NCBI GenBank assembly: GCA_963682025.1 | Contig: OY821517.1 | Location: 231,859,603 to 231,923,602, forward strand | Reading direction: 5' to 3' | Source: Cordilura impudica | Taxonomy: Eukaryota; Arthropoda; Insecta; Diptera; Scathophagidae | Length of the DNA stretch: 64,000 nucleotides | Shown here: positions 1 to 11,195 of the stretch, piece by piece | Numbering within the stretch: the stretch's first letter is position 1 | Layout: the number at the start of each line of letters is the position of its first letter | Made by a program: the position numbers and the translations under genes | Notes under the pieces: generated by a model | Told to the model about the DNA's origin: nothing | Databases searched by the model: none | The model's input: only the letters and a program-made list of their open reading frames with translations

Positions 1-154
1 TTCAACAAGATCGGTCAAGAACTCTCTGAGTTAGAATGGTCAAAACTTGGCCTTCTGGCCAAACAGGTGTTTTTTCTCATCCATGTAACTTATTACCTAT
101 TGTTCTTAGAAAAATTTGTCCCTAATAGTTTAGATAGCTATTTCTTCAGTCTTT

Positions 155-387
155 CGAAAAAAAAATTTTATTTTATTTATCTAAAAAAAAAAATTTTAAT
201 TTTTTTAAATGAAAAAAAAAATTTATTTTATTTATCTAAAAAAAAAAATTTTAATTTTTTTTAAATGAAAATTTTTTTTGACTTTTTTTGGTCAAAAGTA
301 AGCTCAGGTTTTTCCTCTAAGAGCATTTTTTGTCGCTTAGTGGGATGCGAATGGGATATCTCTCAAAATAAATGTTTTCTAACTCAA
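155..387. repeat. A/T-rich insert in left arm with tandem duplication
   Basis: This block is absent from the right arm of the surrounding inverted repeat. Its first half is two near-identical copies (about 158-214 and 215-270) of a roughly 57-bp unit made of A-runs, TTTTATTTTATTTATCT and ATTTTAATTTTTT. The rest is unique A/T-rich sequence with no gene. It is either an insertion in the left arm or a deletion from the right arm. Confidence 0.5.
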
Positions 388-823
388 GACAACGGGTTTT
401 CAATTCTTAGCATATACACTGTTTTGAATTTTTTCCTATTTGTGCGTAAGTGTTTCTAAAACCTTACAAATAAATCTTATACTGAAGAACTAGACAAATT
501 ACCCTTTCCGACGTTATGTAACATACCTAACTAAAATTTGATACCCTCGATGCTGTAATACCCACAATATGTTAACCTCAGAAAAAATATCACTTTTTTC
601 TATTGTTGCGAAATTGTTTTATTTTATTTATTGCTTATAATTATTAAATTAATATATAATAATAATAAAAATTAAAAGTTAAATAATTAAATAAAATTTA
701 ATCTTAATTACATTAGATCCATTTATATCATAACTATTTGTATACTTAATTTATTGTAGCTGATGAAGTATTTAAGTTTTGTGAATTTTTAAATAAATCA
801 TCCAGCTTATTTATCGCCTTTAT

Positions 824-1183
824 TTGCTGGATCAATGCAGGAAAGAGCTCGGAAAGTTGAAAGAATTACCGGATTTGAATAGTAATGAGCCTTGCGTTGA
901 AGTTATTCCAGATGATGACAAAAGTAATTCTGAGAATGATGACAGAACTGTTAATGTTGATGGTGATTCCAACTTTTTAGTAGAAGGTATAAGTTCAAAG
1001 AATGACTGTCAAAACCAATATCATAAGAATGCAGTTGAAGTTCTTGAACATATAAAAGAGAAATATAAAAGATCACAGAGTAGAGCTGAAAGAATTCAAC
1101 TTCTCACGCTTGCTCCATCGACATGGAGTTGTGCAAAAATAATGACTGGGTTTGGAACGCCACAACATTCAACATTTCTATAG
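824..1183 (+). pseudogene. Transposon-internal partial ORF, unknown function
   Basis: A 119-codon frame without a convincing start runs up to the inner edge of the right inverted arm, which supplies its stop. The middle is acidic (rich in D, E, N, S). The C-terminal part, around KRSQSRAERIQLLTLAP and the following W, resembles helix-turn-helix-like segments in uncharacterised invertebrate transposon proteins; that resemblance is from memory. No DDE motif is present, so this is at most a remnant of the protein encoded by the surrounding transposon. Confidence 0.4.
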
Positions 1184-1547
1184 AAAAAGAGTGATATTTT
1201 GCCTGAGGTATTACAGTATCCAGGGTATTAAATTTTAGTTAGGTATATTACATACCGTCGAAAAGGTTAATTTGTCTAGTTTCTCAGTATAAGATTTATT
1301 TGTAAGGTTTTAGAAACACTTACACACAAATATGAAAAAATCAAAATAGCACATATGCTAAAAATTGCAAAACCGTTGTCTTGAGATTGAGGAAATAGCT
1401 ATCTAAACTATTTGGGATAAATTTTGCTAAGAACAATAAGTAATAAGTAACATTGATGAGAAAAAACACCTGCTTGGCCAAAATGTCAAATTTTTACCCC
1501 TTCTAAATCAGAGAATTCTTGACCGATCTTGTTGCAAAATTGTGTCT

Positions 1548-2902
1548 AAACTACTATCCAATAGGACTAACCTTGGTGCAAATTTCATTCCGATCGGAAG
1601 ACATCGGTTTCGGGTCACTTGACGTGAAACCCCCATATATATGGGGTTCCAATTAAATTAACTAAAATCTGTAAGTGTAAAAATATTCTAAGAGTAGTTT
1701 AATTAACAGTCAGTAGACGTGTCAAAGAGCGAGTTTTATGGATGTGAGTAAACTAACGGTATTAGTTAACCTTGGTCTAAGTATAAAATTCTGTTTTTGG
1801 GTTATGGTTTAACTCAAGTTATACCAGATTAGGAAGTTAAACTCGAGTTATAATTGTTAAAATATAAACAAATGATAAAAAAAAAAACATAAAACGTAAC
1901 ATAATATTTCAACATTTAATAATAAGTATATTTAAAAGATTTATTTGACTTCAAAAAAAAATATTTTATGATTGGCACTTATTACTTTGTGATATTTGCA
2001 AACACTGCCACAGTAGAAATTTCCAATGCTGCCCATTATTTGGCTCCGTAGCGTTACCTAATCAACAATTTCTGAAATAAGCTCTTAAAAACACTATGAT
2101 AAAAACCCAATTAAATTTGTTTTCAGATAACTAATCGGATAGTTAATTTAGTTATAACTCACATCCTAAAAAACTAGCTTTTAATGTGTCAAGGAATGTG
2201 TTTATGGAGTAGAAGCCGAGCCTAGATTTTAATTTTTTTTTTGAAATTTTCAAAAACCCAATATACCAACATTAGAGTGCATAAAAAGTATTGATGTATA
2301 CTCCTGAAATTGAACACAGAGATATTTTATGATGATTTCCGGAATATTTGGGGAGCATCGATAACCGTCCATGAGTTAAACCGTTTTGATAAGCCTCCAA
2401 AAATAGTGGAGGTACATCTGTGATATAGCTATTCTTCGATTCCACATAAAAATATAAAAATCTGTCTTTAGATTCAAAATAATTCCATGACCATAATATA
2501 AAAAAATTAATAAATTTTTATCCGTTTTTCAGTTTCACAACATCGTTCGAGAATATCAACTGATGGCTGAAAACGAAAGCAGCAATCAATATCTGTTAAA
2601 CGACTTAAAACTGATAACAGTCAGAAAAGGAAAATATATTTACATATATAAAATATTATAATGGACATTTATGCTACTAAAATATGTATGGCAAATAGAA
2701 ACACAATATATAAAAAGGTTAATTAGCTACTAAAATTACTAGCAGCATTTAATACCTTTACAGTGATGCATTGGTAATTAAAAACCGAAGAAAATTATAG
2801 AAATTATTTAAATTTTCATGAAAATCTCAGCAAAACAATACATGCAAATCACGTTAGCTGAAAAAACCGTATATGACATAATGTATCTCCATTTTTTGAG
2901 CT
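1548..2902. other. Non-coding stretch; possible degraded MITE
   Basis: No gene is recognisable. Around 1726-2186 there is a weak inverted pair: GGATGTGAGT with flanking GAGTTTTAT near 1729-1750 matches the complement of ACTCACATCC plus TAAAAAACTAG near 2156-2180. This could be an old MITE of about 460 bp, but the arms are short and diverged and no target duplication is certain. The remainder is AT-rich with no structure I can support. Confidence 0.3.
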
Positions 2903-3047
2903 CACAGAGATCTCAAAATTGAAACAGTCAAAGACGAAATTAAAAAATACTCTACTAGGTATCTTGATAGACCATCCTAACCCATTACCTTTAAATCTTT
3001 TAGATGCAATTGGAGAAGAACGAAGGTTGAAATATTACATATATTAG
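2903..3047 (+). pseudogene. Jockey-type LINE ORF2, C-terminal scrap
   Basis: Translation gives the typical end of a Jockey-clade reverse-transcriptase polyprotein: HRDLKIETVKDEIKKYS with a following TRYLDR, then after a frameshift near 2970 HPNPLPLNLLD and a stop at 3045-3047. The same C-terminal module, more diverged, ends the minus-strand Jockey at 8314. Nothing upstream of 2903 is clearly Jockey, so this is a 5'-truncated or eroded insertion. Confidence 0.65.
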
Positions 3048-3358
3048 TTCTACCGTTCAGAGAATAAATCAATAATTATTAAAAATAAAAACATTCTTCA
3101 TAATATTGTAGATTATTTTTTTGTATATATGTATATATTTTGATATAATGTAAAAATTAAAATTAAAATTATATAAAAGAGCTATTGTACACATTGGTGC
3201 GCAATAAAATGTTAATAATTTAAAATTATCTAATAAGCTTATTGTTATACTGAATAACGGATTGCAAATACATATACATATATAAAAAAAAGTTTGAGGA
3301 TTTATCAAAACGTTTTAACGGATATCCTCAGAAAATAGGTCAAGGTACAATTTCATGG

Positions 3359-6300
3359 ATGTACATTAGGGTGACAGCCAAAATTTTTTTCGCGAATTTT
3401 AAAGCTTTTTCAACGGAATATTGTGCCAATAGGTCCAAAAGTTTTGTGACGAAAATTTGAGCCAAATCGGACAACGGTTTCTGGACGCGCATCCAGGTCA
3501 AAGGTCAGGTATTTTCATATTTTACAATATATACGAAATAAATTTTTTGAACTCGTTTATTTTTTTTCAATATTTAATGAAAAAATGTGGATTTATATAT
3601 TTTCGTGAAAAAAATAGTAAAAAGAACTTTTTTGGTAATTAACCTTTCCTTTATGTCAGGAAATTAATAGATGCTTTTATTCAAAAACGTTAACTACAAA
3701 AACACATTTGTTTGTTTGTATTAAATCACACCTTCTACATGGCAAAAATTTTAAAATTGCTAATTTCCTAGACAACAACCATTATTTTTAACGGATTCTA
3801 ATGATAAATTTCAAGGCCTACTAGATTTTTAAAATACGAATGAATTATGTATTTCCCCAAAAATTATATAAATTGCATTCAGTCGTCTGAATTACTTGTG
3901 TAAAGTGCTTTTGGTTAGAGATTTTTTGTGAATTTTGTAAAAATATATAACAATGCCCTCGTTAAGGGAAGAAATATTTTTAATAGGCTATTCAAAACAC
4001 CAAATAGTTGGTTCTAAACTTCCCTCGAAGGGGGACTGCCTCAAAGTTTTTTTTCATAATATGAGGACAACGAAATTAACTGCAAAAGATAGTGCTCATC
4101 TTGTGGTAAGAGAGTGTATAATTTTTTGGGAAAAGGCCCGTATCCCTGTTCACGATTTGCACTGGTGTGCAAAAAAAATGTTGCGTCTGTATGAGGAATG
4201 GAAAGATTTAAAATAAAATATATCTAGAGTGTCCGACATTCATAAAAACAGAAGAAAACTGTGGAGCGATAATTTAGGCGATCTCTTCGATATTGCTCGT
4301 ACCGATGCACTGGAACTAATAGATTTAGAAGAAGACAAGCAATTTTTAATTAAACAAAGAATGAAAGGTCGCGAAGGTTGTATGTTGGGAGTCGACTGTA
4401 ATCTAAAAAAAAAGAGGAAAGAAAAAGAAATCGCAAAAAACAAGAAGAGTTGCGTAAAAAATTAAGTGACTAATTACCATCAACTTCATCAGGTAAAAAT
4501 TTAATTAAATGTTAAATAACGTTGTTTTAAATTTTTGTTGGAAGTACTGAACTGTGACAAAATTTATTTCAGCCTGCAATATGATTGAATTTTCCGCGTC
4601 TGAAGATGCTGCAACATCAGAGGAAGAATATTCTGAATGTTCGATTGAGGCAAAACGTTTTCGCAGTACTTCTTGTACGAAAAAGCAAAGTGTCTTAACG
4701 TCAAGACTAGCTGCAGCTTTCGACAAGTTAAAAATAAGTCAGAGAGATGCTGTACACTTATTGGTTGCAGTTATTGACGCCGTCGGACTTAACACATCCG
4801 ATTATATTTTAAATCGAACCTCCATAAATCGGGAAAGAGCGCAATTAAGATTAACGCAAAGTGAAAAAATTATAGAACAGTTTACTGCAAGTGATCAACC
4901 TTTGACCATCCATTGGGACACTAAACTGTTATCGACAATAATAGGAAAACCAGAAGACCGTTTGGCTATAATTGCTACGGCTCCAGGCCTAGAGCAAATT
5001 ATAGATATGCCTGATATTCCCTCTGGGACTGGAGAGGAAATTTCTTCTGCAGTTTATGATGCATTAGAAGACAAACATATTTTGGAACGAACGGAAGCGT
5101 TTGTTTTTGATACAACATCATCCAACACTGGTAGATTGAAAGGTGCATGTGTGCTTTTGGAGAGATCAATTGGAAGAGAAATTCCATTTCTAGGCTGCAG
5201 ACACCATATTTTCGAAATTGTTTTGGCAGCAGTTTTTACGGAGGCCAATGTTGGAGTGTCGTCTGGACCGGACATAACGATTTTTAAAAAATTCAAAAAA
5301 CATTGGCCAGAAATAAATACAGATAGTTTTGTGCCAGGAATAGCTCATCCACGAATTATGGAAATTATAGGCGATAATGTTGGTGAACTTTAAAATTTTG
5401 CTTTAGGAAAAATGAACGATTCATTCCCGAGAAATGATTATAAAGAATTTTTGGAGTTAGTAATTATATTCCTTGGTGGCAATCCTCCTTCAGGAATAAA
5501 ATTCAGAAAACCGGTGCACTGCACTACGCAAGATGGATGGCCAAGGCTATATACTCTTTAAAGATAGTGATTTTTCGCAATCAATTTCCTGAAGTGACAG
5601 ATTTTGAAATCAGTGCTTTGATAGAAGTAACAGGTATCATTGTAAGTTGTTATTCAAATTTTTGGTTTGATTCAAATAAAGCGGATAAAGCTGCTTTAAA
5701 TGATATTATGTTTTTGAGAAAATTGGAAAACTACAAAAGAGTCAATCAAAATATTGCGGCCAAAGCCATTTCAAAGGTATTAAATCATCTGTATTACTTA
5801 AGCGAAGAATGTGTGGGCTTTTCTTTGTTTGACGAAAGGATAGACAACATAACAAAAAGCAAGCTAGTAGCGAAGATGTCTGTAGATATATCTCAAAATG
5901 AGGATGAAGAGATAGCAAAGAAGCTAATAATAAAGAAGGAAAACTTTAAAAGTTTTATTTTCAGAGACAACTCTGATATTTTACAAGATTTGTTTTCAAA
6001 AAATACCAAAAAAGTTTTCAAGAGATTTGGAATTTCAATAGAGTTTTTCAGCAACGATCCACGTTCTTGGAGTGTTACAGGAGAGTACCTAAGAGCGAAA
6101 CAAATTATTCAAAACTTGGCTGTTGTTAATGATTGTGCTGAAAGAGGCATTCAGTTAATTCAAGAATACCATGACAAAATAACAAAAGATGAGGGACAGA
6201 AACAACATTTAATGAAAGTAACTATCATATATTATAACTTTTTTAATTTTTTTTTCTCTTGACATGGTTTAATATTTTACAGGTGGTACAAAAATATAGG

Positions 6301-6822
6301 CAGCTGTATTCAAAACATGCTAATCTATATTCTCTGCAAAAAGATTTTGATCTGTAGATTTTAAAAGAAAAAAAACCTACCAAATCACCGATCATAATTT
6401 TTGTTTTTAAAATTAGAAAAAGTAGTAGATTGATTTATATACATTGCCAATAATGGCATACATATATTAAACATTTTTGAAATAAAATAGTTTGTGGATC
6501 ACTTTGACGCAAGGGAAATTTGAGAGTTAGTTCCCAAAAAAACCATTTGAGTGTCCTCTTTATTAAAAGTCTACAGAATCCAGATGTTTTTGTAAAATAA
6601 AGTAGAAAATATATGAGTTTCTCAACTTTATTTCATACTAGCTGTGAAATATGCAAATACCTGACCTTTGACCTGGATGCGCGTCCAGAAAACGTTGTCC
6701 GATTTGGCTCAAATTTTCGGCACAAAACTCTTGGACCTATTAGCACAATATTCCGTTGAAAAAACTTTTAAATTCGAACAAAAATTTTTTTACATACAAA
6801 CCATTGTCACCCTAATGTACAT
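3359..6822 (+). mobile_element. hAT-type DNA transposon with 8-bp TSD and long TIRs
   Basis: The element runs 3367-6814, starting TAGGGTGAC and ending GTCACCCTA, and is flanked on both sides by ATGTACAT (3359-3366 and 6815-6822), an 8-bp target duplication as expected for hAT elements. The duplication is itself palindromic, so it could instead be part of the inverted repeat. Inverted repeats are long, about 160-190 bp (3367-3530 against 6647-6814), sharing CAACGGAATATTGTGC and GGACGCGCATCCAGG. TAGGGTGAC termini are familiar for hAT; arms this long are not. The interior holds one broken plus-strand gene. It sits about 170 bp downstream of the nAChR stop codon, in opposite orientation. Confidence 0.75.
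3953..6357 (+). pseudogene. hAT-related transposase, frameshifted
   Basis: The gene begins MPSLREEIFLIGYSKHQIVG, continues in the same frame past a stop at 4214-4216 to 4465 (LDLEEDKQFLIKQRMKGREG), and resumes near 4573 after an intron-like GTAAAA...TTTCAG. The central part has a likely first acidic residue in HWDTK, then FDTTSSNTG and a CRHH motif, matching the D and C-x-x-H arrangement of hAT transposases (RNase H fold). Frameshifts occur near 4445, 5390 and 5520, where ARWMAKAIYSLKI resumes. A second intron (6218-6282, GTAACT...TTACAG) leads to a short last exon ending at 6357. The family is, from memory, a widespread uncharacterised invertebrate group. The copy is dead. Confidence 0.7.
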
Positions 6823-6994
6823 AAATTTTTTTTTAAACAAAGTTTCAGAAAGGTGTTTATTAATGCAGCTCGTATGTTGATATTATTTACTGTGCTTATA
6901 AAATAACGCATTAATTAACAGTAATAACTATTCGTTTAAATTTGATTGTGAATTCTTAAACTTGGTATATATTTTTAATAATTCTGGGAAACTG

Positions 6995-7192
6995 CTATTG
7001 TGGTGGCCGACAACGGCCAGCAGAAGTTCCAGAGAAGTCTATTTCCTTTTGCTCTATTATTGGTATACGATCGTCGTAGAGAGTAGGTGCTTGTAGTATA
7101 ATACCAGCCGTTCCAGCTAAAACGGCTAATGTAAAAATCCATAGGAATAGTCGATCAAGAACCATCGCCACATATTTCCAGTCTTCTTTGAC
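6995..7192 (-). CDS. Nicotinic acetylcholine receptor subunit, terminal exon
   Basis: Reading the minus strand, a splice acceptor (TTCTTAATTTAAG) at 7193-7195 is followed by a 65-codon open frame and a stop at 6995-6997. It encodes [20 protein letters not shown], a fourth transmembrane helix ([13 protein letters not shown]) and [11 protein letters not shown] before a short tail ending CRPPQ. This is the end of the cytoplasmic loop, TM4 and extracellular C-terminus of an insect nAChR subunit, a ligand-gated cation channel at cholinergic synapses. The frame and acceptor are intact, unlike nearby transposon genes. The preceding exons would lie at higher coordinates, but I found none in the window. 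It could also be an isolated duplicated exon. Which subunit it belongs to I cannot say. Confidence 0.85.
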   Translation of the reverse strand, partial: VKEDWKYVAMVLDRLFLWIFTLAVLAGTAGIILQAPTLYDDRIPIIEQKEIDFSGTSAGRCRPPQ

Positions 7193-7974
7193 CTTAAATT
7201 AAGAAGAAAAAATTCAATAAATATGTGTGAATTAAGAAAAAAAATAATTTTTTAACTTTTTTATTAATAATAATATCAAGGTAGATTTTTTGATGTAAAT
7301 ATCAAGGTTGGAAAACGAAGCTTATCAATTTTATTTGTATTTCCGAACGGTAAAGGTATTTCAAACTGTTACCAGTACTAGTATCGCTCATTTATTTTTA
7401 TAAATAAAATCCTATTTGCGTATGTGTGAAGCCGCATCACGTATCACTCGTTGCATATTTTGAGAAGGCGGCCAAAAATCATTTTTTTATGGTTACCGAT
7501 TTCAAAGTTATGGTACTCATTTGTTAATCCCTATTTCAACTATATCATAGCGACACAGGTGATCCAAAATTCACTTTCTCAGTATTTTGCTAAAATTTTA
7601 ATTTTGTAAATTTTTTATTTTTAAATGACAATAACTTTCTTGTTTTAAAGACTTTAGCAAAATACATTTTTCATTATTATCTAAACTATAAGATATTTAT
7701 CTTTTTTAAAAAAGGTGTATATTGCCCGAAAATCTCATACTTAATCGAGCATAACTCATTCCCGGCAAAATACGTCAAAAAAATCTTGCATTCTTTTGTA
7801 GTCCGAACCCTCCCCAAAACTCAAATACCTTTTATATATTCCTATTTTCGATCTATATCAGATTAATGCTTGAGTTAGAAATTAATCAGGCTCAATATAA
7901 AATGTTTCTACTTTTAATAAAGTAAAAAACATTGGCACATTTGTTGCAAAAATTAATCTATATTCTGCATGACA
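7193..7974. other. AT-rich non-coding DNA, probably nAChR intron
   Basis: This begins with the polypyrimidine tract and acceptor of the nAChR exon on the minus strand. The rest is AT-rich without ORFs, inverted repeats or recognisable repeats. Confidence 0.5.
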
Positions 7975-8021
7975 GGTTATACAGCCGTTTCGGGTCTAGT
8001 CACCAACCCTCATCAGTAACC
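7975..8021 (-). ncRNA. Hammerhead ribozyme motif with very short stem III
   Basis: On the minus strand, GGTTA precedes the core CTGATGA, then GGGT...ACCC forms stem II with a 10-nt loop, then GAAA, then a C-G pair closed by loop GGCT, then GTA (the GUH cleavage triplet), then TAACC. GGTTA and TAACC pair as stem I. Every invariant core position of the hammerhead is present. A 2-bp stem III with a tetraloop is the form described in Penelope-like retroelements. No Penelope reverse transcriptase is visible nearby, so the host element is only inferred. Chance occurrence is unlikely but activity is untested. Confidence 0.6.
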
Positions 8022-8269
8022 AAATCTGTAGATAGTTTGTTTGGTAAAATGTTAAATTCATATACCTTTGCTGTGAAACCAACGCAATGGGAATCCAAGC
8101 AAAGAGCTATGCTATTAAACCTTTTCCAATATAACAAAATAAAATATTTTTTTCAATTCATCTTTATTTGCAATCTATTTTACAAAAATTAAAATAATGA
8201 GCAAATTTTATAATAAAATAACTGAGATACTGAATTCCAATGAACTCAGTAAATAAAAATTAAAAAAAA
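8022..8269. other. Non-coding spacer beside hammerhead and Jockey 3' end
   Basis: AT-rich sequence without a supportable gene. A reading frame that crosses the hammerhead motif shows no recognisable protein and may simply be part of the same non-coding retroelement remnant. Confidence 0.35.
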
Positions 8270-9135
8270 AACTTTTATTATTTACATATTTATATACATT
8301 TTTACATTTTATTTTATAAAGGGTAGGTCAAGTATATGGAATCATCTAAGAGATTTATAGCCAATATGTTTGGGTGATTGCTAAGTCTATTAGGGTATCT
8401 TTCGCTGAAAATGCTAATTTCATCTTTTACTTTTGAAATTTTAAAATCATTGTGTATATCATTGTTAGTCGTAAATTAGGGTGTATTTGTTAATAGCCGT
8501 AATGTTTTTGATTCATATCTCCGCAAAATTTCAATGTTTGAATTGCTGGTAGTCCCCCAAAGTTGGACGTCATAAGTCCAACCTGACTTAAGAATGGTTT
8601 TGTATGCGATTACTTTGTTTTCTAAACTTAATTCTAATCAAGACTTAACAGCCAAATCTCGTTTTAATATTCAAATGCTCTCCTTTTTAACATGTTCCTT
8701 CCATGTAAGTCTTCTATCAAGATGAAGACCCAGATACTTAATGTTGTTATTTATCGGTATAATATCACCGTTTAAGTATATAGTTGGACATTAATTTTTT
8801 TAACGTAAATGTAATATGGACTGATTTTTCTGTATATGTATACTTAACCCATTATCGGCCGCTATCAGAAATCGCAGGAATTTTTTGAATTCCTTTTAAA
8901 TACTTACTTTTAGGAGCTCAATTTAGAAAAATTTAAAAAAAAATTTTTTTTTAATTGTTGTTCTGTAGATATGAAGTGGTCGAAAAATCGACCATTGGCC
9001 AGAAATCAACATCTACATATATAAATAAAGAAATGCGTTTTTTTACGAATATTTAGCTTTAATTCAATTTATTCGTTTTAGTTGTATCAAAAATGTTATT
9101 TATTGATAAGATATGAATAATTAACGCAAAAAAGG

Positions 9136-11195
9136 TTAGACAGTTTGGTGGTATTCATCAAAACATTTGGTGTGCAAGTAAACATTATATTTTTTGCATG
9201 TAAAAATTGTATGTTTTTTGCATACTTTGCAGCGACAATATTTGTTTTGAGGGCTTTTTACCACAATATGGTTTTTTTCGTCGATCCGTGGGAAACCAGG
9301 AGGGCATTCTTTTTTATCAACATCAGCAGCGTTATCTTCCATGTCTTCGTTCATCATATTGGAAGTCAGTAGCTTGGTAGTAACAGCAGAACGAAACTCT
9401 AATTGAGTAAGTGCCTTTGTGTTTTCATGCTTTGCCAACATGCAATGCATCTTCCAAGCATTGACCACTGCATTGCCGAGAGCGTTGGTCCATAGTGGCC
9501 ACCACCACTTCTTTCCTCGTATGCATATTCGATAGTTGGCCACTGCGTTGTCGTGAAGGTCAACGCCTCCCATACCTTGGTTATATTCACGAATCAGTTT
9601 AGGTTGGGGAGTCGCAACTGTTTTCCTTTGCGTACGACAATATCTTCGAGTATTGAACAATGGCTCGACTGTAGAATTATTAGTAATGACATTCACAACT
9701 GCATTGTCATTGCAAAGAAACGGCGTTCATTCAGTAGACACATAAGATGATAGGAGGAAAAAAAATTGTCAAAGAAAATAATATGACAATCGGGATCAGA
9801 TACATTTTCAAGCAAATTCAAAACCGTTTGAGCGCCAAGACCGATATTTTTATCATGGGGAGTTGCCGAGCCACCGTGTGGTACGGAAAAGAATAGATAT
9901 CCTTGCTCTGAACACAAGCACCATGATTTGAATCCGAACCGAATCGGTTTTCGGCGAATAAACATCTTGCACGAGTGTCTTCCAAAATAGGGTATCATCT
10001 GTTCATCTATAGATAAGATGTGGCTGAAAACTCCGAACTGCATAAATTTTTCATTGAGAGCATCAATAATCGGTCGGACTTTCGCAAAGCGATCTGCTAC
10101 GTTCAGATTGTTGTTATCCGAGAGGTGGAGAAATCTTTTTATGACTTTGAATCGATTTCGGCTCATCGTTTGCTTCACCATAGGTACTCCCATGTCCTGC
10201 TGAACTGACCAATAATTATCGATGTGTGGCAGCGTGTGATACCCTGATAGGTACAATGTACCAATGAAGCGCCGCATTTCATTTGGTGTCACATCAATGG
10301 TTGCATTATTTTGAGTGGCATATAAATTCGTGAAGTGAGTAATATCCTCGATCAATGCTCCATCAAAATACAATGAAAATATGTCATACGGTGACATACC
10401 ACCTACCTAAAAACTAAAAATTAAGACTCTAAAAAATTAAGACTCTAAAAAATTTTGAAGTTCCTGATTGGCAGAAACCTGGGGATTTTACTTACACCAG
10501 AGCACCAATCAACGTGGAAGGTTTGAATAAGGAAGAAATTTGCGCAAAAATTGGTAAGTGAACAATTTTTTTTAATATCATTTAGGCCCGGTTGTTCAAT
10601 AGTCAAACAACTCATGAATAAGCTATCTATCGAATAAATTTTTTAAATTCTGTCAAACTCAATACAAATTTTACAAATTTATTCGCTAGAAATCTGAGGT
10701 TTGTTTGTCTATTGAACAACCGGGCCTAAATGATATTAAAAAAAATTGTTCACTTACCAATTTTTGCGCAAATTTCTTCCTTATTCAAACCTTCCGCGTT
10801 GATTGGTGCTCTGGTGTATGTAAAATCCCCAGGTTTCTGCCAATCAGGAACTTCAAAATCTGCCTTTCCTTTGAATAAGGATGGATTAACAGCTTTTTTA
10901 GGTCTTCCACGTTTTTTGCGGCTTTCGATGTTGATGGTTGCGGCTCTTCAGTATCATTAGGTATTAAGTCATTGTCTCGAACGTACTGTAACTCCACTTC
11001 CCCGGTAATTTCATTCGCACAATCATCATTGCCTTCATTTAGAGCAATTTGATTATCGTCGATATCTTCTTCATCTGTCACATAGTCTACTTTAGGTGGA
11101 ATATACACGACATCAACATCTTTTGAACTCATAATGGCTTGATCTTCCTCGTCATCCGAACACGGCTCGTTCAAAGCAGCCATGATTTCTACCAT
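9136..11195 (-). pseudogene. piggyBac transposase, disrupted
   Basis: The first exon (11195 to about 10753) is acidic and contains an AT-hook-like KKRGRPKK in a shifted frame near 10905; it ends at a GTAAGT donor. The second exon starts near 10408 after TTTTAG. All three catalytic aspartates expected of piggyBac are visible: SIDEQMIPYFGR, IIFFDNFF and GGVDLHDN. A cysteine-rich zinc-binding C-terminus follows (CRCKVCKKHTIFTCKK). About 40 codons are missing near 9695, between NERRFFA and VITNNSTVEP, shifting the frame. The intron is enlarged by a palindrome. Confidence 0.85.
10453..10858. repeat. 406-bp near-perfect palindrome in piggyBac intron
   Basis: The two arms (10453-10610 and 10701-10858) are almost perfectly complementary; I counted two mismatches over the outer 130 bp. 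The right arm is the genuine end of transposase exon 1 plus its donor. The left arm is an inverted copy of the same exon end. The centre (10585-10726) is a small foldback element with GGCCCGGTTGTTCAATAG ends. Confidence 0.8.

Larger units (their letters stand above)
1..1547. mobile_element. DNA transposon with long inverted arms, left end cut by window
   Basis: The sequence at 1-604 recurs in reverse complement at about 1181-1545. Shared blocks include ACAAGATCGGTCAAGAA at the outer ends, the AACAATAAGTAATAAG region and AAACCTTACAAATAAATC. The left arm is longer because it carries a roughly 230-bp insert. The middle holds a short acidic reading frame (824-1183). Long inverted arms around a coding core are the layout of a terminal-inverted-repeat DNA transposon, but no catalytic domain or target duplication is visible, so the superfamily is unassigned. 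The left outer end may lie before the window. Confidence 0.6.

Noticed and set aside
3069..3308. Minus-strand 79-codon frame
   Set aside because: Very AT-rich, I/Y/F/N-dominated translation with no family resemblance; just outside the hAT element.
3457..3642. Open frame of 61 codons near the hAT left end
   Set aside because: It lies in and just inside the terminal inverted repeat; its first half is repeated in inverted form at the other end and the rest is F/Y/N-rich noise.
7932..8192. Plus-strand 86-codon frame
   Set aside because: It crosses the hammerhead motif, which is better supported on the other strand, and shows no recognisable domain.
9145..9750. Plus-strand frames in the piggyBac region
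   Set aside because: Antisense shadows of the transposase C-terminus, whose zinc-binding motif and catalytic D are clear on the minus strand.
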